Assembly: GCA_016801885.1 (NCBI GenBank)
Contig: CM028884.1
Location: 22,492,864-22,556,863 of the forward strand
Direction of reading: 5' to 3'
DNA length: 64,000 nt
Source: Toxotes chatareus
Lineage: Eukaryota; Chordata; Actinopteri; Toxotidae
The notes under the pieces were generated by a model, which saw only the letters and a list, made by a program, of their open reading frames with translations, ran no database searches and had not been told where the DNA came from. Position numbers and translations under genes: made by a program. This document shows positions 53,015 to 64,000 of the stretch, one piece after another (position 1 is the first letter of the stretch; each line of letters opens with the position of its first letter).

Positions 53015-53949
53015 GTGCCGCTGATTCCAAAAAGCCTCCCCTCCTTTCATAAACCATCCCACCTCTCCTGACATTTTCTTTCTAGACCCAACACAGTGCC
53101 CAAAAAACAACAACCACCCCTCATACCTCCCCCATCAAAGCTCATCCCAACCCAGCAGCAACTCAGCCCCCACCCCACCCCCAGTCACGTCTGACCTCAG
53201 GCTATATTTCAACCATCCTTTCCTCCAACACCTCTGCTGAATGATAGGCCTTGAGAGGGCGGGGAATGGATGTAAGGCAGCGGTTAAACTTAGAAGCTTG
53301 GATCCAAAAAAAAAAAAAAAGTTTGTTTGCTCTGCCCACATCTGTCCTGCGCCCTGTCACCCATTGAATCTAAGAATGAATCCTGCAGTGGTTAAAATAA
53401 AGTGATCCATAGTTTATTTTATCTGTCAGCAGAGATTTTTCCATTGATGGACGAGGTGTTGAAGTATTCCTTATTTGTAAATCCATTAACCATCTCATAA
53501 TTTGTTGTTACTTTCTTCGTATTCATTTTTATCTTTGTTTAGCATCTTTTAAACTGTACTTATCCCACACTCAGGGTGTCCTTTTTTCCAGCGCAGTCAG
53601 CTGGAAAAATACAGGAAAAATGAGGTGCCTTTAAATAAATACAAATAATTGGTGATAGTTATGCAACTAAAGAGCAGTTGAACACTGAAAAAATACAGTT
53701 TCACTATTTCTGTAATACAGTCTATTTACATGTAAAAAGATTTTCCTTTTTTGTTTGTTTTTGTGAGGTTTCTTTCCCATCAGAAGTCTACGGTGTGTAT
53801 GCCATTCTAAATCAATGAAAATGTTAATAATTGTAAGTCTTTCAAAAAGTATTGTATGTATCTCCAGACAGAAATGAATGACTTTGAATGAAATAGATCA
53901 GCACTTTCAACTGGCTTTCTAAGCTTTATTCTACATTTACTACACTTTT

Positions 53950-54290
53950 TTTTTTACTATAGTGTACAACAGCATACCACACTGTGCTAAGTTTCACCAT
54001 ACTGTACTATGGCGTAGTACATTATTCTATACTTACACTATTCTATACTCTACTATACTGTCCTATATTTTGCTATGCTACATGACACTATACTATGAAA
54101 TTGTAATATATTTTTCTATATTTTACTATACTATGCTATCTTGTATCATACTATACTATACTATACTATATAATGCTGTACTATACTTGACTATACTATA
54201 CTATGTCATGTTACCATACTGTACTATATTACACTAAACTACATTATTCTGTACCATTCTATACAATATTTTACTGAACTATACAATGAT
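53950..54290. repeat. TACTATA-type degenerate satellite
   Basis: About 340 bp built from diverged ACTATACTATACT and TTCTATACT units. It yields a tyrosine-rich 91-codon open frame that is an artefact of the repeat. Confidence 0.9.
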
Positions 54291-55794
54291 AATTATAGAT
54301 ATATTCAGATCCTGCCATTAGATGGACTTAAGTAAATAATATCACTATTGATTACCACAATCTAATGACCAAGCATGCTTGTATATGCACAAACAAAAGG
54401 GTTTATGCACAAACAGTGATATTACTGTATCTGATATGAGACTTATTACACACTTATTACAAGTTCTGCTGTACTGTGCTGCACTATATTCTATTCTTTT
54501 CTATTCAAGGCCATTTCTTTTTATCTTCTCAGCTGTTAGTTATGGGTATCAATTACAACTTGACCATTGAGGGGAGCTGTTGGCTCTTGGGACAGCAGGT
54601 GCTGCAGTATTTTTATATTTACATACTGCACCTAACATTTTAGCAAGTTATTACGCCTTTGTATGACAGCGGTTTTGTATTATGTTATTTATGAAATGTC
54701 TTAAATTTAATTTTAGGTTTTATTAAAGTGAATTTTATCTTTAAAAGTGGTTTTGAAACATAGGGGTTACTTACATTCTATTTTCCTGTTAAAAGGGAGG
54801 TGCGTTGGTAGTGAAGTATGTCATAAGACTGTCTACAAAACTGCATTGCACACTTGTGTAGATTATTAAAAACTCCAGATGTGTCACTGTAGACGTTGCT
54901 TACACCCCCCCACCACACCCCATGAGAAGAGAGCTGGTATCTGCAGTGTGTCGGGACACATCTTCTGATATATGTAAGAACTGAGTAACAAGCCATTTCA
55001 CCCACCCTGCCCAGTATTAACCTCACAGTTCCTCATAGTTTATCTTTATAGCAGTAATGAAAGGTGAGAGACCTCATCTGTAAACCTCGAACTATACAAC
55101 TTTATACAATGTTTACTTCTTCTTCTCCTTATTCTTCTTCTCCTTTTGTGTGCTTTACCTCTGGTGTGAGATGTTATCATAGTCATCGCCAAAAAAATTA
55201 TAATACACATACACTGATGAACAATTTTATTTTTACAAGCAATTCTTAATTATAACATACAGAGTATTGTGTATTTGTACAAACCATTTTAATGTAATGT
55301 AAATAACTGTGATAATGGTATATCTAACCCAGTCATGGTGAAAGCTGTAGGTTAGTCCATCTCATGAATTACTTTTTTTTTTTTTTTGGTATCCTTGCTG
55401 TTTTAAATAGTACATGGAAATTAAAATATATACATACAGTAACATTGCCCACAATTAAAAGAGAACTTTAGCATGCTCACGAAAAGTCAAAAACAGCAGG
55501 AAGAAGGCTACTACTTCACTATTGTGGAGTTTTCAAACCATCAACTCTCTGAGCACTGCAAGTGGTTACATATCATGAAACAAAATCTGGGCTTTAATAC
55601 AAAGAATGTGTAAAGAGACATTTCCAAGTAGATTATGCACTGATATATGTATAGACCTACATGTAAAATTACATACCTAAGGTCTAAAATGCATGGCATA
55701 CATAAATGTAAATGTAACACCCCCCCCTACCTCTTTTCCATTTTTCTGACTGTACATAGTTTGACATGAGAGTTGTTCACTTAAATGTGAAGAG

Positions 55795-56000
55795 AAGATT
55801 GATACCACTGTCCTGTCTATAAAGTTAATACAAAGCTAAACCCAGTCTCTGCTGGTGTACTGGCAACTTAACTAAGAAACAGTCCATCAAATGGCTCCAC
55901 AAACTATATTTAAGTCTAAGGAAGCCAGACAGACTCTTTCCCACTGTTTCCAGTCCTAATGCTAAGCTAACTCCATAGCTTCGTAGTTATCATACAGTCA
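55795..56000. mobile_element. Fish MITE-like element, fragment (copy 3)
   Basis: GATTGATACCACTGTCCTGT at one side and CAGTCATGAGAGTGGTATCA at the other, with CACTGTTTCCAGTCCTAATG and CTAAGCTAAC between, match the same family as 47887-48606. It is truncated and followed by a poly-A run. Confidence 0.6.
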
Positions 56001-57044
56001 TGAGAGTGGTATCATCAAAAAAAAAAAAAAAAAAAATTCAGAGAGAAAAGACAAGAAAAGAAAATGCTCTGCCCAACTTCAAAAATATACAAATTAGTAT
56101 ATCCAGATTTCAAAACCAGTGACAACTGGGATCTTATAGAGTTTACTATCACTGTAGATGCTCATGTTAGCTAGTAGTGGTTTTATAGCTGTATGCATTA
56201 ACATTATGCACTGGCATCTTCTGGATATATTTAACATTGGATGAGTTCAGAAGGGTGGCCTTTTCATTTCAACTAAAGTTGCTCACCCAGCACATACGGT
56301 ATGCTAAAAAAGTCTCTTTGCTTCCTGTTTGCAACCCTATAATGCTCATGCTTTGGTGTCTTACTCTTGCATTCTCACAGATGTCAGCTGCAGTCGATGG
56401 TTTTTGAAATCTGCACTCAGTTGCCAGTTTATTAGATTCAGCTAGCTAAAACTGATTTGGTCTAATAGAACAGTGCAGCAATAAATCCTGCCTTTATGAA
56501 ATGAAGTAGGGCCAAGGTTTTCTTTTTTTTGATTCAGCCCTATGGTCATTTTGGAGAATGCTGTTTGTGTTGTTGTAGAAATGTATTGCAGATAGGTGTT
56601 TCAGTTATTTAACCTGCCCAAATTCATTTAAATTAGAATGAATGTATTACACTTAGTTTTTGCTACCTAATAAACTGGCTGAGTGTATTTGATCTAATGA
56701 TTTAAAACATGATATCCAAAGAGTACTTCGATGTGTGTGATGCTTAATTTTAAAGTTTATTAATTAGTTTGTTTAAATTCTGTATGTTTGGCCAACATCT
56801 CTCTGAGCCCCTGTCATCACATGACTTGCAGTGCCAACTTTGGCCACCACATCTAAATTGCTGCTCTGTGAATAAGCTTGATGCTGCCACCTGGCAGTGG
56901 GCAGGCTCTAGAGTGCAGGTTTTGCATATCTCAGGGCAAATCTGGGAGGGACACAATTTTAACAGGAGACACTTATAATGCTTTTTCTCACATCCTACCT
57001 ATTCACAAATCCCCTAACCCATTTCCAAATGACAGGCTACACAT

Positions 57045-57050
57045 TTTATT
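57045..57050 (-). terminator. spi1: Candidate spi1 poly(A) signal
   Basis: AATAAA on the minus strand, about 325 nt after the spi1 stop codon. A second one lies near 56757-56762. Which is used is not decidable here. Confidence 0.4.
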
Positions 57051-57371
57051 CTACACTGACTTTAACAACTGTATTTCCATACTGCTACTTTATGACAAAT
57101 AAACCAAAGTGAGCTTTCTATGGCAATTACTTTCCTCCAGCATATCTTGTTATAGTGAAAATCTTTGTGGATTTAATTTCTTGTTCCATACTTTGGAATG
57201 CATTAGCTACTATTATCAAAGGATTGATCCCACAGTCCAGCAGTATTGGTGCTATTCACAAAATGCTACTGTATTTACCAGAACAGCAAGGTTGATTAAG
57301 CCTCTAACACCAGAAACTCTAATGTCAACACTTCTAATGATTCAATCCAGACACTTCAGTATCCTTCATAC

Positions 57372-57685
57372 CTACATGTATGATTTTCTCTCTACATGAC
57401 TCTTCCCCAGGACCTCATCGCTGAACTGGTACGTTAGCTTCTTCTTTATCTTTTTCACCTCTCCAGTTTTGCCATAGTTGCGCAAAGCACGAGCCATCTT
57501 CTGATAGGTCATTTTTTTACGGTTGCCCTTCTGGATTCCCCAGCGGTGTGCGAGCGCCTCTTTGTGTTTGGAAGAAAACTGGAAAGTCCCTTTGTCTCTG
57601 TCCACCCACCAGATACTGTCCTTCATGTCGCCGTTCCTTAAAAGGTCCAACAGGAACTGGTACAAACGGATCTTCTTTTTGTTGC
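57372..57685 (-). CDS. spi1: spi1 exon 5, ETS DNA-binding domain and stop
   Basis: 314 nt from acceptor CCCCAAAAG encode NKKKIRLYQFLLDLL then DSIWWVDRDKGTFQFSSKHK, HRWGIQKGNRKKMTYQKMAR, ALRNYGKTGEVKKIKKKL and TYQFSDEVLG, with TAG at 57374-57372. The two recognition-helix arginines of RALRNY are intact. It is nearly identical to mammalian PU.1 over the ETS fold. Confidence 0.97.
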
Positions 57686-60600
57686 CTTTTGGGGACATCA
57701 GAATGTATTATAACTTATTTGTTGCTCACAAATCCAGTAACATTACTTCATATGAATATAAACTACAAAAAATAAATAAAAAGCTTGTAATTCTGTTTTA
57801 CCAGACATTGGGAGGGTAGAAAAACTGTAAATTTATGTGCTCTAGATTCAAAGTGTAAGTGGAATTAAAGACTGCAGACAACAGGGTAATTAGTAAAACA
57901 CTTTTTCTGGAGAGTAGAGGCAAAATTATCTACATTGTCGCTGTGCTCCATGAAAAACCCAGCTGATGTCATGTCAACTGTCTTTGAAATAGCTGCTCAC
58001 ATATTTCGTGTTACATTATGATATTAAGGTTTTTCACATCACTTTACAGATAGCTGTCTATCAAAGGTCGAGTGCTGAGCTTCAACAAGAAAGCCTCTGC
58101 ATTCTGTATATAAAAAGATAAGATTAGTGTAAGATAATTGTTTTCATATCCTTTTACTCTTTGTGTTTAGACCGTTCTCGTATGTTGTAACTTAAAAAAT
58201 TCTATGAAATCATAAATTGCAGTGTAACTGTGCAACTACTCCTAACCCTAACCCTAATTTAATCTGATTGTAACTCAAAGAAGTCACTGACAGTTACATA
58301 TATAACCATGGTTCTCTCAGTTCAGAAGCTCTCCATGCTACTTATTCCACATGTATATGGTCTTACCCCCAAGGTGAGCAGTCAGGGAAGATACTCTTCA
58401 AGACACCTAATAGTAACTATTACTTAACATGTAACACATGGTAATTTAAGGGCCGCATATTGCCTGCCTGGCTAACCATGTCTGAAGCATGTATCTGAGA
58501 TGCTCAGAGTCCAACAGATGGCTCTCTACATTCAGAGAGCCATGGTTACTTATTTATCCGTTTGTTCTACACAATATCATTTTCCAAATGTACAGGAACC
58601 CTGTAAGGCCATGTTAGGATTAAAAATGACATTGCATTAACAAAAATGCAAAGGGCTGGCTGTTTTCTTATGTATCAGTGAAGTGGATGACATCGAATCA
58701 CTGCCACTGAAACATTCATCTAGGTGCTTGAACAAAAAAAGAAACTATTATTTGCAAAGGTGCATTCTGTACAAACCAAATGGCTACAAGTGCTGCAGAC
58801 ACTGTGTACCAGACACTGCTGAGGCTTAGCTTTCAGATCTTAAGCTGGCCAAAAGAGGAAGTGAGGCCGCTGTTTACTGAGCCAGCAGATTACAGTTAAC
58901 TACAAAGCGAAAAAGACATGATACTGAACCAAGGTCCACCGAGACAGGGGTGTTGCCACTCTGGTGGAATGGTAAGCCATTCCTGCTGTGCTGACCATGA
59001 CATCTGTTCAACAAACAAGGTGCTGACTGCCACAATTATGTAGTAAAACTTGGTTAAACTAGACAGAGAAGACCAGGAGACCACTCCTCAGATCTCTTAA
59101 CAAGGAGGTGCCTCATCAGAAGGCCTAAAAGGTAGCCACTAGCTACAACCTGCCATTCCCCTCGCACATAGATTGAATTATTTCCACAATCCACAACAAA
59201 ATAGCAAACAAACTCTCTGTCCATTTTTGAGCCCACTTCTTTTGAATATGCGTCACCAACAGCGTAAAAGCAGTTGTGCAACCAGTAAGTTGTCAGCAGA
59301 AGACAAAGCTGATATGACTCAATACCAAACCTCTTCCATCCCATTCCATTTCATTCTTACACAGTGGGTGGAAATCACCAAGACCCACTTATACACTACA
59401 CCACTTAATAGTGGATAATTACATACCAAAGCAAAGCTCTCTTGGTGGAGATAATGGAGGAATCCGAGACACCACGCACTCAGTACTGTCATACAGCATG
59501 ACCACATATCAACACCACAATACCACAATACAAGCATGACCAGCTCAAGTAAATACTAACTCAAAGGCAACTGGACTTGCTTTAGATTCTTGAATCTCAT
59601 GTATCTAAAGCGAGTACACAGTGACTTAGCACGTCTAGATATACCATGACCTGGATGGCTGACGATCTTCACATGGCCAGCACAGTTGCTGTGTCTTAAA
59701 GTATCGGTGTTAACTGCTCAGTAGAGAACTGGACACTACCCATACTGTATGAAATGACGTAATTTTACATGAAATGCAGTTCCTTACCCAGCTCTACCGG
59801 TGTGACAAAAGGACCCCGATCTCTCAGACACTCCTCATCAGACACCTCCAGTGGGGGACTTCGTCCTCCATGTTCTTCATCATCAGAGCTGCGCTGGGAC
59901 ACGTGTGGTGTATACACAGCCCGAGGGAAGAATGCTACCTAGAACAGCAGTCAGGGTTAATTCTCTTAAGTCTTAAATCAAAACATTTGGAATAATTTAA
60001 CTTGGAGCTTGTTGATCATATAAAATGTCCATTTATGTTGCTCCAAGGTTTTAAAAAAAACCCTGCATGTCAATATAATATACATATACTGTATTTGGTT
60101 GTTGTCAGTATGCCATTTCTTATAGTTACACAATTATGCCAGAATAATATTAAATTGATGCCTCCATTTATAAAATACTACATGTACTGTGCAGTTTTGC
60201 AACACTTGTCATAAAGTATTTCCATTTTGAGCTACTTCATACTTCTACTTCCGCTACTCCACTTATAAGTTAATTGTGTCAAGTGTCTTATCAGCTATAG
60301 TTGCTGTTTTTCAGATTAAAATTTTACATATAAACCTCCACATAAAGCTCCACACTGACTTGACAACATTTAAGAAACTCTTACACGAAAAGTTTTATAT
60401 GTGGAACTTTGACTTTTAATGGAGTATATTTGTGGTGTTGATGACTTCTTCCACCAGTGATGATATTCAAATCTCATCCTCCACCTTACATTTAAAAAAA
60501 AATGTTATGTTCTAAATTTTCATTTTTAATTCTTCTCAAATCACTTTCAAACAGCTACGTCTGACGTTAAATATTTTGCGATATTTTAGGGTGAAAGATT

Positions 60601-62891
60601 ATTTTAAATTACAGTTGGGCCTTTCAGAGAGAACATGTTTCTACTGATATTTTGTGCTGCACCTAACATTGGGTACGTGCTTTGAAATGTGGGTTTGTAA
60701 TAAAAAAAATTCTCAGTGTTGGTGAAAGAACATGGCAACATCTCTCTCTGCATGAGCTGTGATGTGTGGACGCTGCTATAGCTGTATGCCTGGGTGGGCA
60801 ACACTTGTCAACGTATTCATAACATCCTTTACAAAAAACAGTCAGAGGTGGAAGCCTACATGTGAATTCCATGTGTGAATAGTGGTTTTCACATTGTATT
60901 CTCGTATCACATTTCAATTGATGCATTAACACCTTTTTTTCCCTTTTTTTTCCTCACTCAAACACATTACACTTGCTCACAAGTAAAAACCATCATGTGA
61001 CCTAAAAGTACCCATGCTCTGTGGCTTCTTTGTGAGGGATACAAACAGCAAAAACACATACTGTGCAGCTGACATGAAACATATCTTGTGCATTAGTACA
61101 GTAGGTAAGTGTTACTGTAGGTACACTGAAAACTAGCATGTAAAGTCTTACGGTTTTGTTAATATCCTATTGAACTGAAAAAGAATTTCATATGTTATCA
61201 ATGAATCAGAGTAACAATACCAATCATATTGAGGGTCACCTGTGAGCAGTGCTACATGCACTGAGGACAATTACATGGAATGAAATGACATTTAAAAGTA
61301 AAAATCAGTTGTTTAATATGATTTATTCCTGGAAACAACAGTAGATTTGTTCAGGAATGAACTCAAAGGCTCCAAAGTATTCCAAAAGATTTAAAGATAC
61401 TTAAAATATATTTTTTGTTTATTTGTTTTTTATCAAAAGGAACATACTTGATGTTTGGTGTTCAGCTACTCTGTCTGACTGTCAAAGCACTATACTGATG
61501 CTACAAGACACACAGTGAAATATTTCAGTCCCTGACAACTTTGTCTGTATGACCACCCCAGACTGAGAAAGTGTAGGTGTCCACCTGACATAAAGGGTTT
61601 GTTTGGAAAGTCTTTCATCTTGACTAGAATTTAAAAAATAATGAACAATGAAACAATAAATAAAATAAGCATGTCAATTTATTTTGTACGTTGACATTTT
61701 CTTTCACTTTCTTTTTTGATTCACTCTTTTAAATTGCTTTTTTTTTTTATTTTAAATGCATATAAACCGTTTTTACATGTGTTGTGTTAAGTGTATTAAT
61801 TGTGCTATAGAAATAATATTGCCTTTGCCTTTTGCCTTTTGCCTTTTTAACCATGTCTTGACCCAACAATAAATTTTGTAAATGTGCATGCATACTGTGC
61901 TTTAATACAGTCCAAAGCCGGAGATCTCTGTTCTGGTTCAGCGGTTCACAACTGAAGGGGCGAAGCATGCAGTTGCAACAGTGAGTGAACTTAACTGAGC
62001 CTTCGGACACTATTCAGAGAAAAATGTTTTTTAAAACTGAAATTTAAAAAGAAAAAGAAGAAAACCCTAAAATTAAAGTTTTTCTTGTAACTCAAAGATT
62101 CAGTTCCTGTTTTTTGTCACAGGACCCTGGAAAGGCCTCCTGGTCCCTAAATGTCCTGCCTGATTTGAAACCCAACTGTGAATTATGTTGAGTTTGAAGA
62201 CATCTGCAGTGAATCAGAAGGAAATTTGGGACTTCTGAGGCTTTATTGGGCGTGTGTGTGTGTGTCATGAAATCTCTGTGTGACATTTTCCATCAGCCAA
62301 GAGTTGTCTGTTTCTTGTGATTATATCTTTACCACCTTAGCACAAAAACACAGAGAGCCTTAAGTCTAATTAGTGCTTTAATTAGTTGAATTAGTACTAA
62401 GCTATGTTAAGGAAAGCCTAACTTAAGTTATTATCACTGTAAGCATTTCAACTGTGAATGATAACAGTCATTACAACTGTGAATGATAACCAAGAGTACA
62501 GTAAAAAAAAAAAAAAAAAAAATATAAATGCATTTTACATTTATATTTGAATGCATGTAGTTGTTTGCTGTGTGCTAGTGCCGGCATCCAAATATGTGTG
62601 TGCGTGTGTTGGTGTACTGATTTTTTTTATTTACTTTGTCTTTTTTTTTTTTTTTGTATAAGTGGTTTTATTGCTGGCTGCCAGATGGACTTACTGGTTG
62701 CTGTAACACATGTGGATGTGTCCCAAGACTTGGATCGAGCAGGTTTTCTGGGTCATATCTTATGGCGTCGTGTCGCATGAGGGTGGGTGGGTGAAGAGCT
62801 TGCACGCTCTGCAGCTCTGTGAAGTTGGTTTCTTGAAGGTTTTCAAATTCTGCAGGGTGTACATGAGGATGACTGTGGTAGTCCCAGTGAT
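57372..62891 (-). CDS. spi1: spi1 (PU.1), ETS transcription factor, 3' exons only
   Basis: PU.1 is a nuclear ETS-family regulator of myeloid and B-cell development. Three exons read in frame on the minus strand: 62891-62695, 59938-59788 and 57685-57372 (220 codons plus stop). They encode part of the Gln-rich activation region (NFTELQSVQ), an acidic PEST-like stretch (SSDDEEHGGRSPPLEVSDEE) and the C-terminal ETS winged helix with recognition helix MARALRNYGK, ending TYQFSDEVLGKSH and a short tail. Exon junctions match those of human SPI1. The LEVSDEE stretch and location beside mybpc3 favour spi1 over spib or spic. Exons 1-2 should lie to the right of the window. Which teleost spi1 paralogue this is cannot be settled here. 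Confidence 0.92.
57686..59787 (-). other. spi1 intron 4
   Basis: 2.1 kb. It contains three telomere-like CCCTAA units near 58240-58256 and an inverted-repeat element at 58291-58556. No coding exon was recognised. Confidence 0.5.
58291..58556. mobile_element. Short inverted-repeat (MITE-like) element
   Basis: CATATATAACCATGGTTCTC at the left is mirrored by GAGAGCCATGGTTACTTATT at the right, giving imperfect terminal inverted repeats around a 266-bp non-coding element. The CAGTTACATATATAACC type end is common in fish. Confidence 0.6.
59788..59938 (-). CDS. spi1: spi1 exon 4, PEST-like acidic region
   Basis: 151 nt between GTTCTAG and CTGG|GTAAGG encode VAFFPRAVYTPHVSQRSSDD then EEHGGRSPPLEVSDEE and PVELG. 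This is the Ser/Glu-rich region that in mammals is phosphorylated and contacts IRF4. Confidence 0.9.
59939..62694 (-). other. spi1 intron 3
   Basis: 2.8 kb with a repeat at about 60190-60460, a second spot of the AAGTACTTGAG-type family. Otherwise AT-rich with nothing recognised. Confidence 0.5.
60190..60460. repeat. Diverged repeat of the 49760-49912 type
   Basis: TGAGCTACTTCATACTTCTA and CTTCCACCAGTG with TACTCCACTT elements resemble the same fish repeat family. Ends are approximate. Confidence 0.45.
62695..62891 (-). CDS. spi1: spi1 exon 3, activation region
   Basis: 197 nt between CTATTTAG and ACCA|GTAAGT encode HWDYHSHPHVHPAEFENL then TNFTELQSVQALH and PHVLQQP. Human PU.1 has HYWDFHPHHVHSEF and NNFTELQSVQ at this place. 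Confidence 0.88.
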
Positions 62892-64000
62892 CTAAATAGA
62901 GAAGGTGAGAAACAGTGTAATGGCCACATCCTGTTGTAAGGTCACTGGTTTGTTGTCTGAACAGTTGCAGATTCTAATTCAAATGCAGATCCTCACAAAA
63001 CTGGAGAAATTGTCCTAAACATGATTGGATATGGTTTAAAACACAAGTCTGGATGGCTTGCAATGACTCATGAAAAAAGACAGACGGTCTATGAAAATTC
63101 ATCTTTGTTATGAGATATCTGAAATGACAAAGCCAAAAACAACTGGAATTGACAAAGAGCTGCTTTCTCATAGTGCTTGAGTTTGCATGAACTGAAATGA
63201 AATGAGGAGAATAATGGAGAATTCAGCATGAAGCTCTTTCCTGTTTGTTGCCACACTAGCAGATTTGCCACAGCCGTTGACTTTTCATTTGCACTTGTTG
63301 TCAAACTCATGTTGTCCTTGAACCCTTTCCCTCCCATCTAACAATTTAATAAGGACATTAAACTTTGAACGTTTTACACGTTTTAAGTATAACCATAAAA
63401 ATAGAGGAGAGCAAGATAGACATGAAGGAGTATTTCACCTGCAAATTAATTCAAAATACATTGCATACTCTAATTAGATTATAAATCCTTGTTGTACATT
63501 CACTGTAACACTGTAAGATTTTTTTTAAATAGATTAGCATATTCAGTATCTTAATTTTAAAATTTCAAGAATATTAGATGAAAAAAATGAGATATTTAGG
63601 TATTTTACATTATTAATTTTTATCTCCTTGACAACTGAAACTTTCTCAGTATGGACGTTTTATGCTATAAAGTCAGGAAAAACTCCCCCCTGCACACACA
63701 CACTTTTTATGTTGTTTTGGTCCAATATTCAAAACAGTTGATTACAAGAGAAAGTAAAGCACCTCTCTTGTATCAATAAAACCCCATGGGGCGAAAGTTG
63801 TTCTATGTCTGTAGTTGTAGCAGCCGAAAGAAATGGCATCTGTTTCCTGTGTTCCTTACACCCTAATGCGGTGTGCTCCAGCTGCACACACTGCAGGCTT
63901 TTTATGTAGGCCTATAATGCAACAGAAAAGTCAGTGTCACCACATCGAGCCATGGTGGTTAATTTTAAGTACAAAAAAAGATGACTAGATGACTAAAATG
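62892..64000 (-). other. spi1 intron 2 (partial)
   Basis: 1.1 kb of AT-rich sequence to the window edge. Exons 1 and 2 of spi1, which should encode the N-terminal acidic domain, were searched for by eye on the minus strand and not seen. Confidence 0.5.

Larger units (their letters stand above)
53015..57371. other. mybpc3-spi1 intergenic region
   Basis: 4.4 kb between the mybpc3 promoter and the spi1 stop, both on the minus strand. It contains the mybpc3 upstream region, a TACTATA-type satellite at 53950-54290, a MITE fragment at 55795-56000 and the spi1 3' UTR at its right end. No gene was recognised. Confidence 0.55.

Noticed and set aside
53962..54237. 91-codon plus-strand frame rich in Tyr, Ile and Leu
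   Set aside because: It lies entirely within the TACTATA satellite. The periodic sequence, not selection, keeps it open.
58240..58256. CCCTAA units suggesting an interstitial telomere
   Set aside because: Fewer than three full units; too short to mean a fusion point.

Overview
The window is vertebrate nuclear DNA, almost certainly from a ray-finned (teleost) fish. Genes are split into short exons with GT-AG introns, the intronic DNA is AT-rich, and the interspersed repeats are of types common in fish (hAT-like and other inverted-repeat elements, Tc1 relics, SINE tails). No bacterial, viral or CRISPR features were seen, and no tRNA or rRNA gene was recognised. All assignments come from reading the sequence and from remembered protein families; no database was searched.

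Three genes account for nearly all coding sequence. (1) Positions 324-17528, plus strand: lgr4 (LGR4/GPR48), an R-spondin receptor. Seventeen exons carry most of the leucine-rich repeats, the hinge, the seven-helix domain and the C-terminal tail; the signal-peptide exon lies upstream of the window. (2) Positions 52932-22415, minus strand: mybpc3, cardiac myosin-binding protein C, complete. Thirty-two exons join in frame to about 1255 codons with domain order C0, Pro/Ala linker, C1, M-motif, C2-C10. (3) From 62891 to 57372, minus strand: the 3' part of spi1 (PU.1), three exons ending in the ETS domain; the 5' exons lie beyond the right edge. lgr4 and mybpc3 are convergent. mybpc3 and spi1 are in tandem in the same orientation, as in human 11p11.2.

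The most interesting signal is inside the mybpc3 intron between C6 and C7. A 119-codon Ala/Pro/Glu-rich open frame (30995-30638, minus) starts with an ATG that has an in-frame stop just upstream. It ends at a phase-1 GT donor that matches the phase-1 acceptor of the C7 exon. About 285-293 bp upstream lies CTATAAATAA, which is both a TATA box and a MEF2 consensus. Spliced to the C7-C10 exons it would encode a protein of about 536 residues with the architecture of MyBP-H (Pro/Ala-rich head, FnIII-Ig-FnIII-Ig). This looks like an internal promoter making a MyBP-H-like short isoform from the mybpc3 locus.

A second notable feature is the phosphorylatable M-motif of mybpc3. It is assembled from a run of tiny phase-2 exons (60, 3, 21 and 21 nt), each skippable without a frameshift. 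The fish protein keeps one RRTS site but lacks the second RRIS-type site and the C5-domain insertion of the mammalian cardiac protein. The remaining sequence is introns, UTRs and intergenic DNA with many mobile-element relics, listed below.
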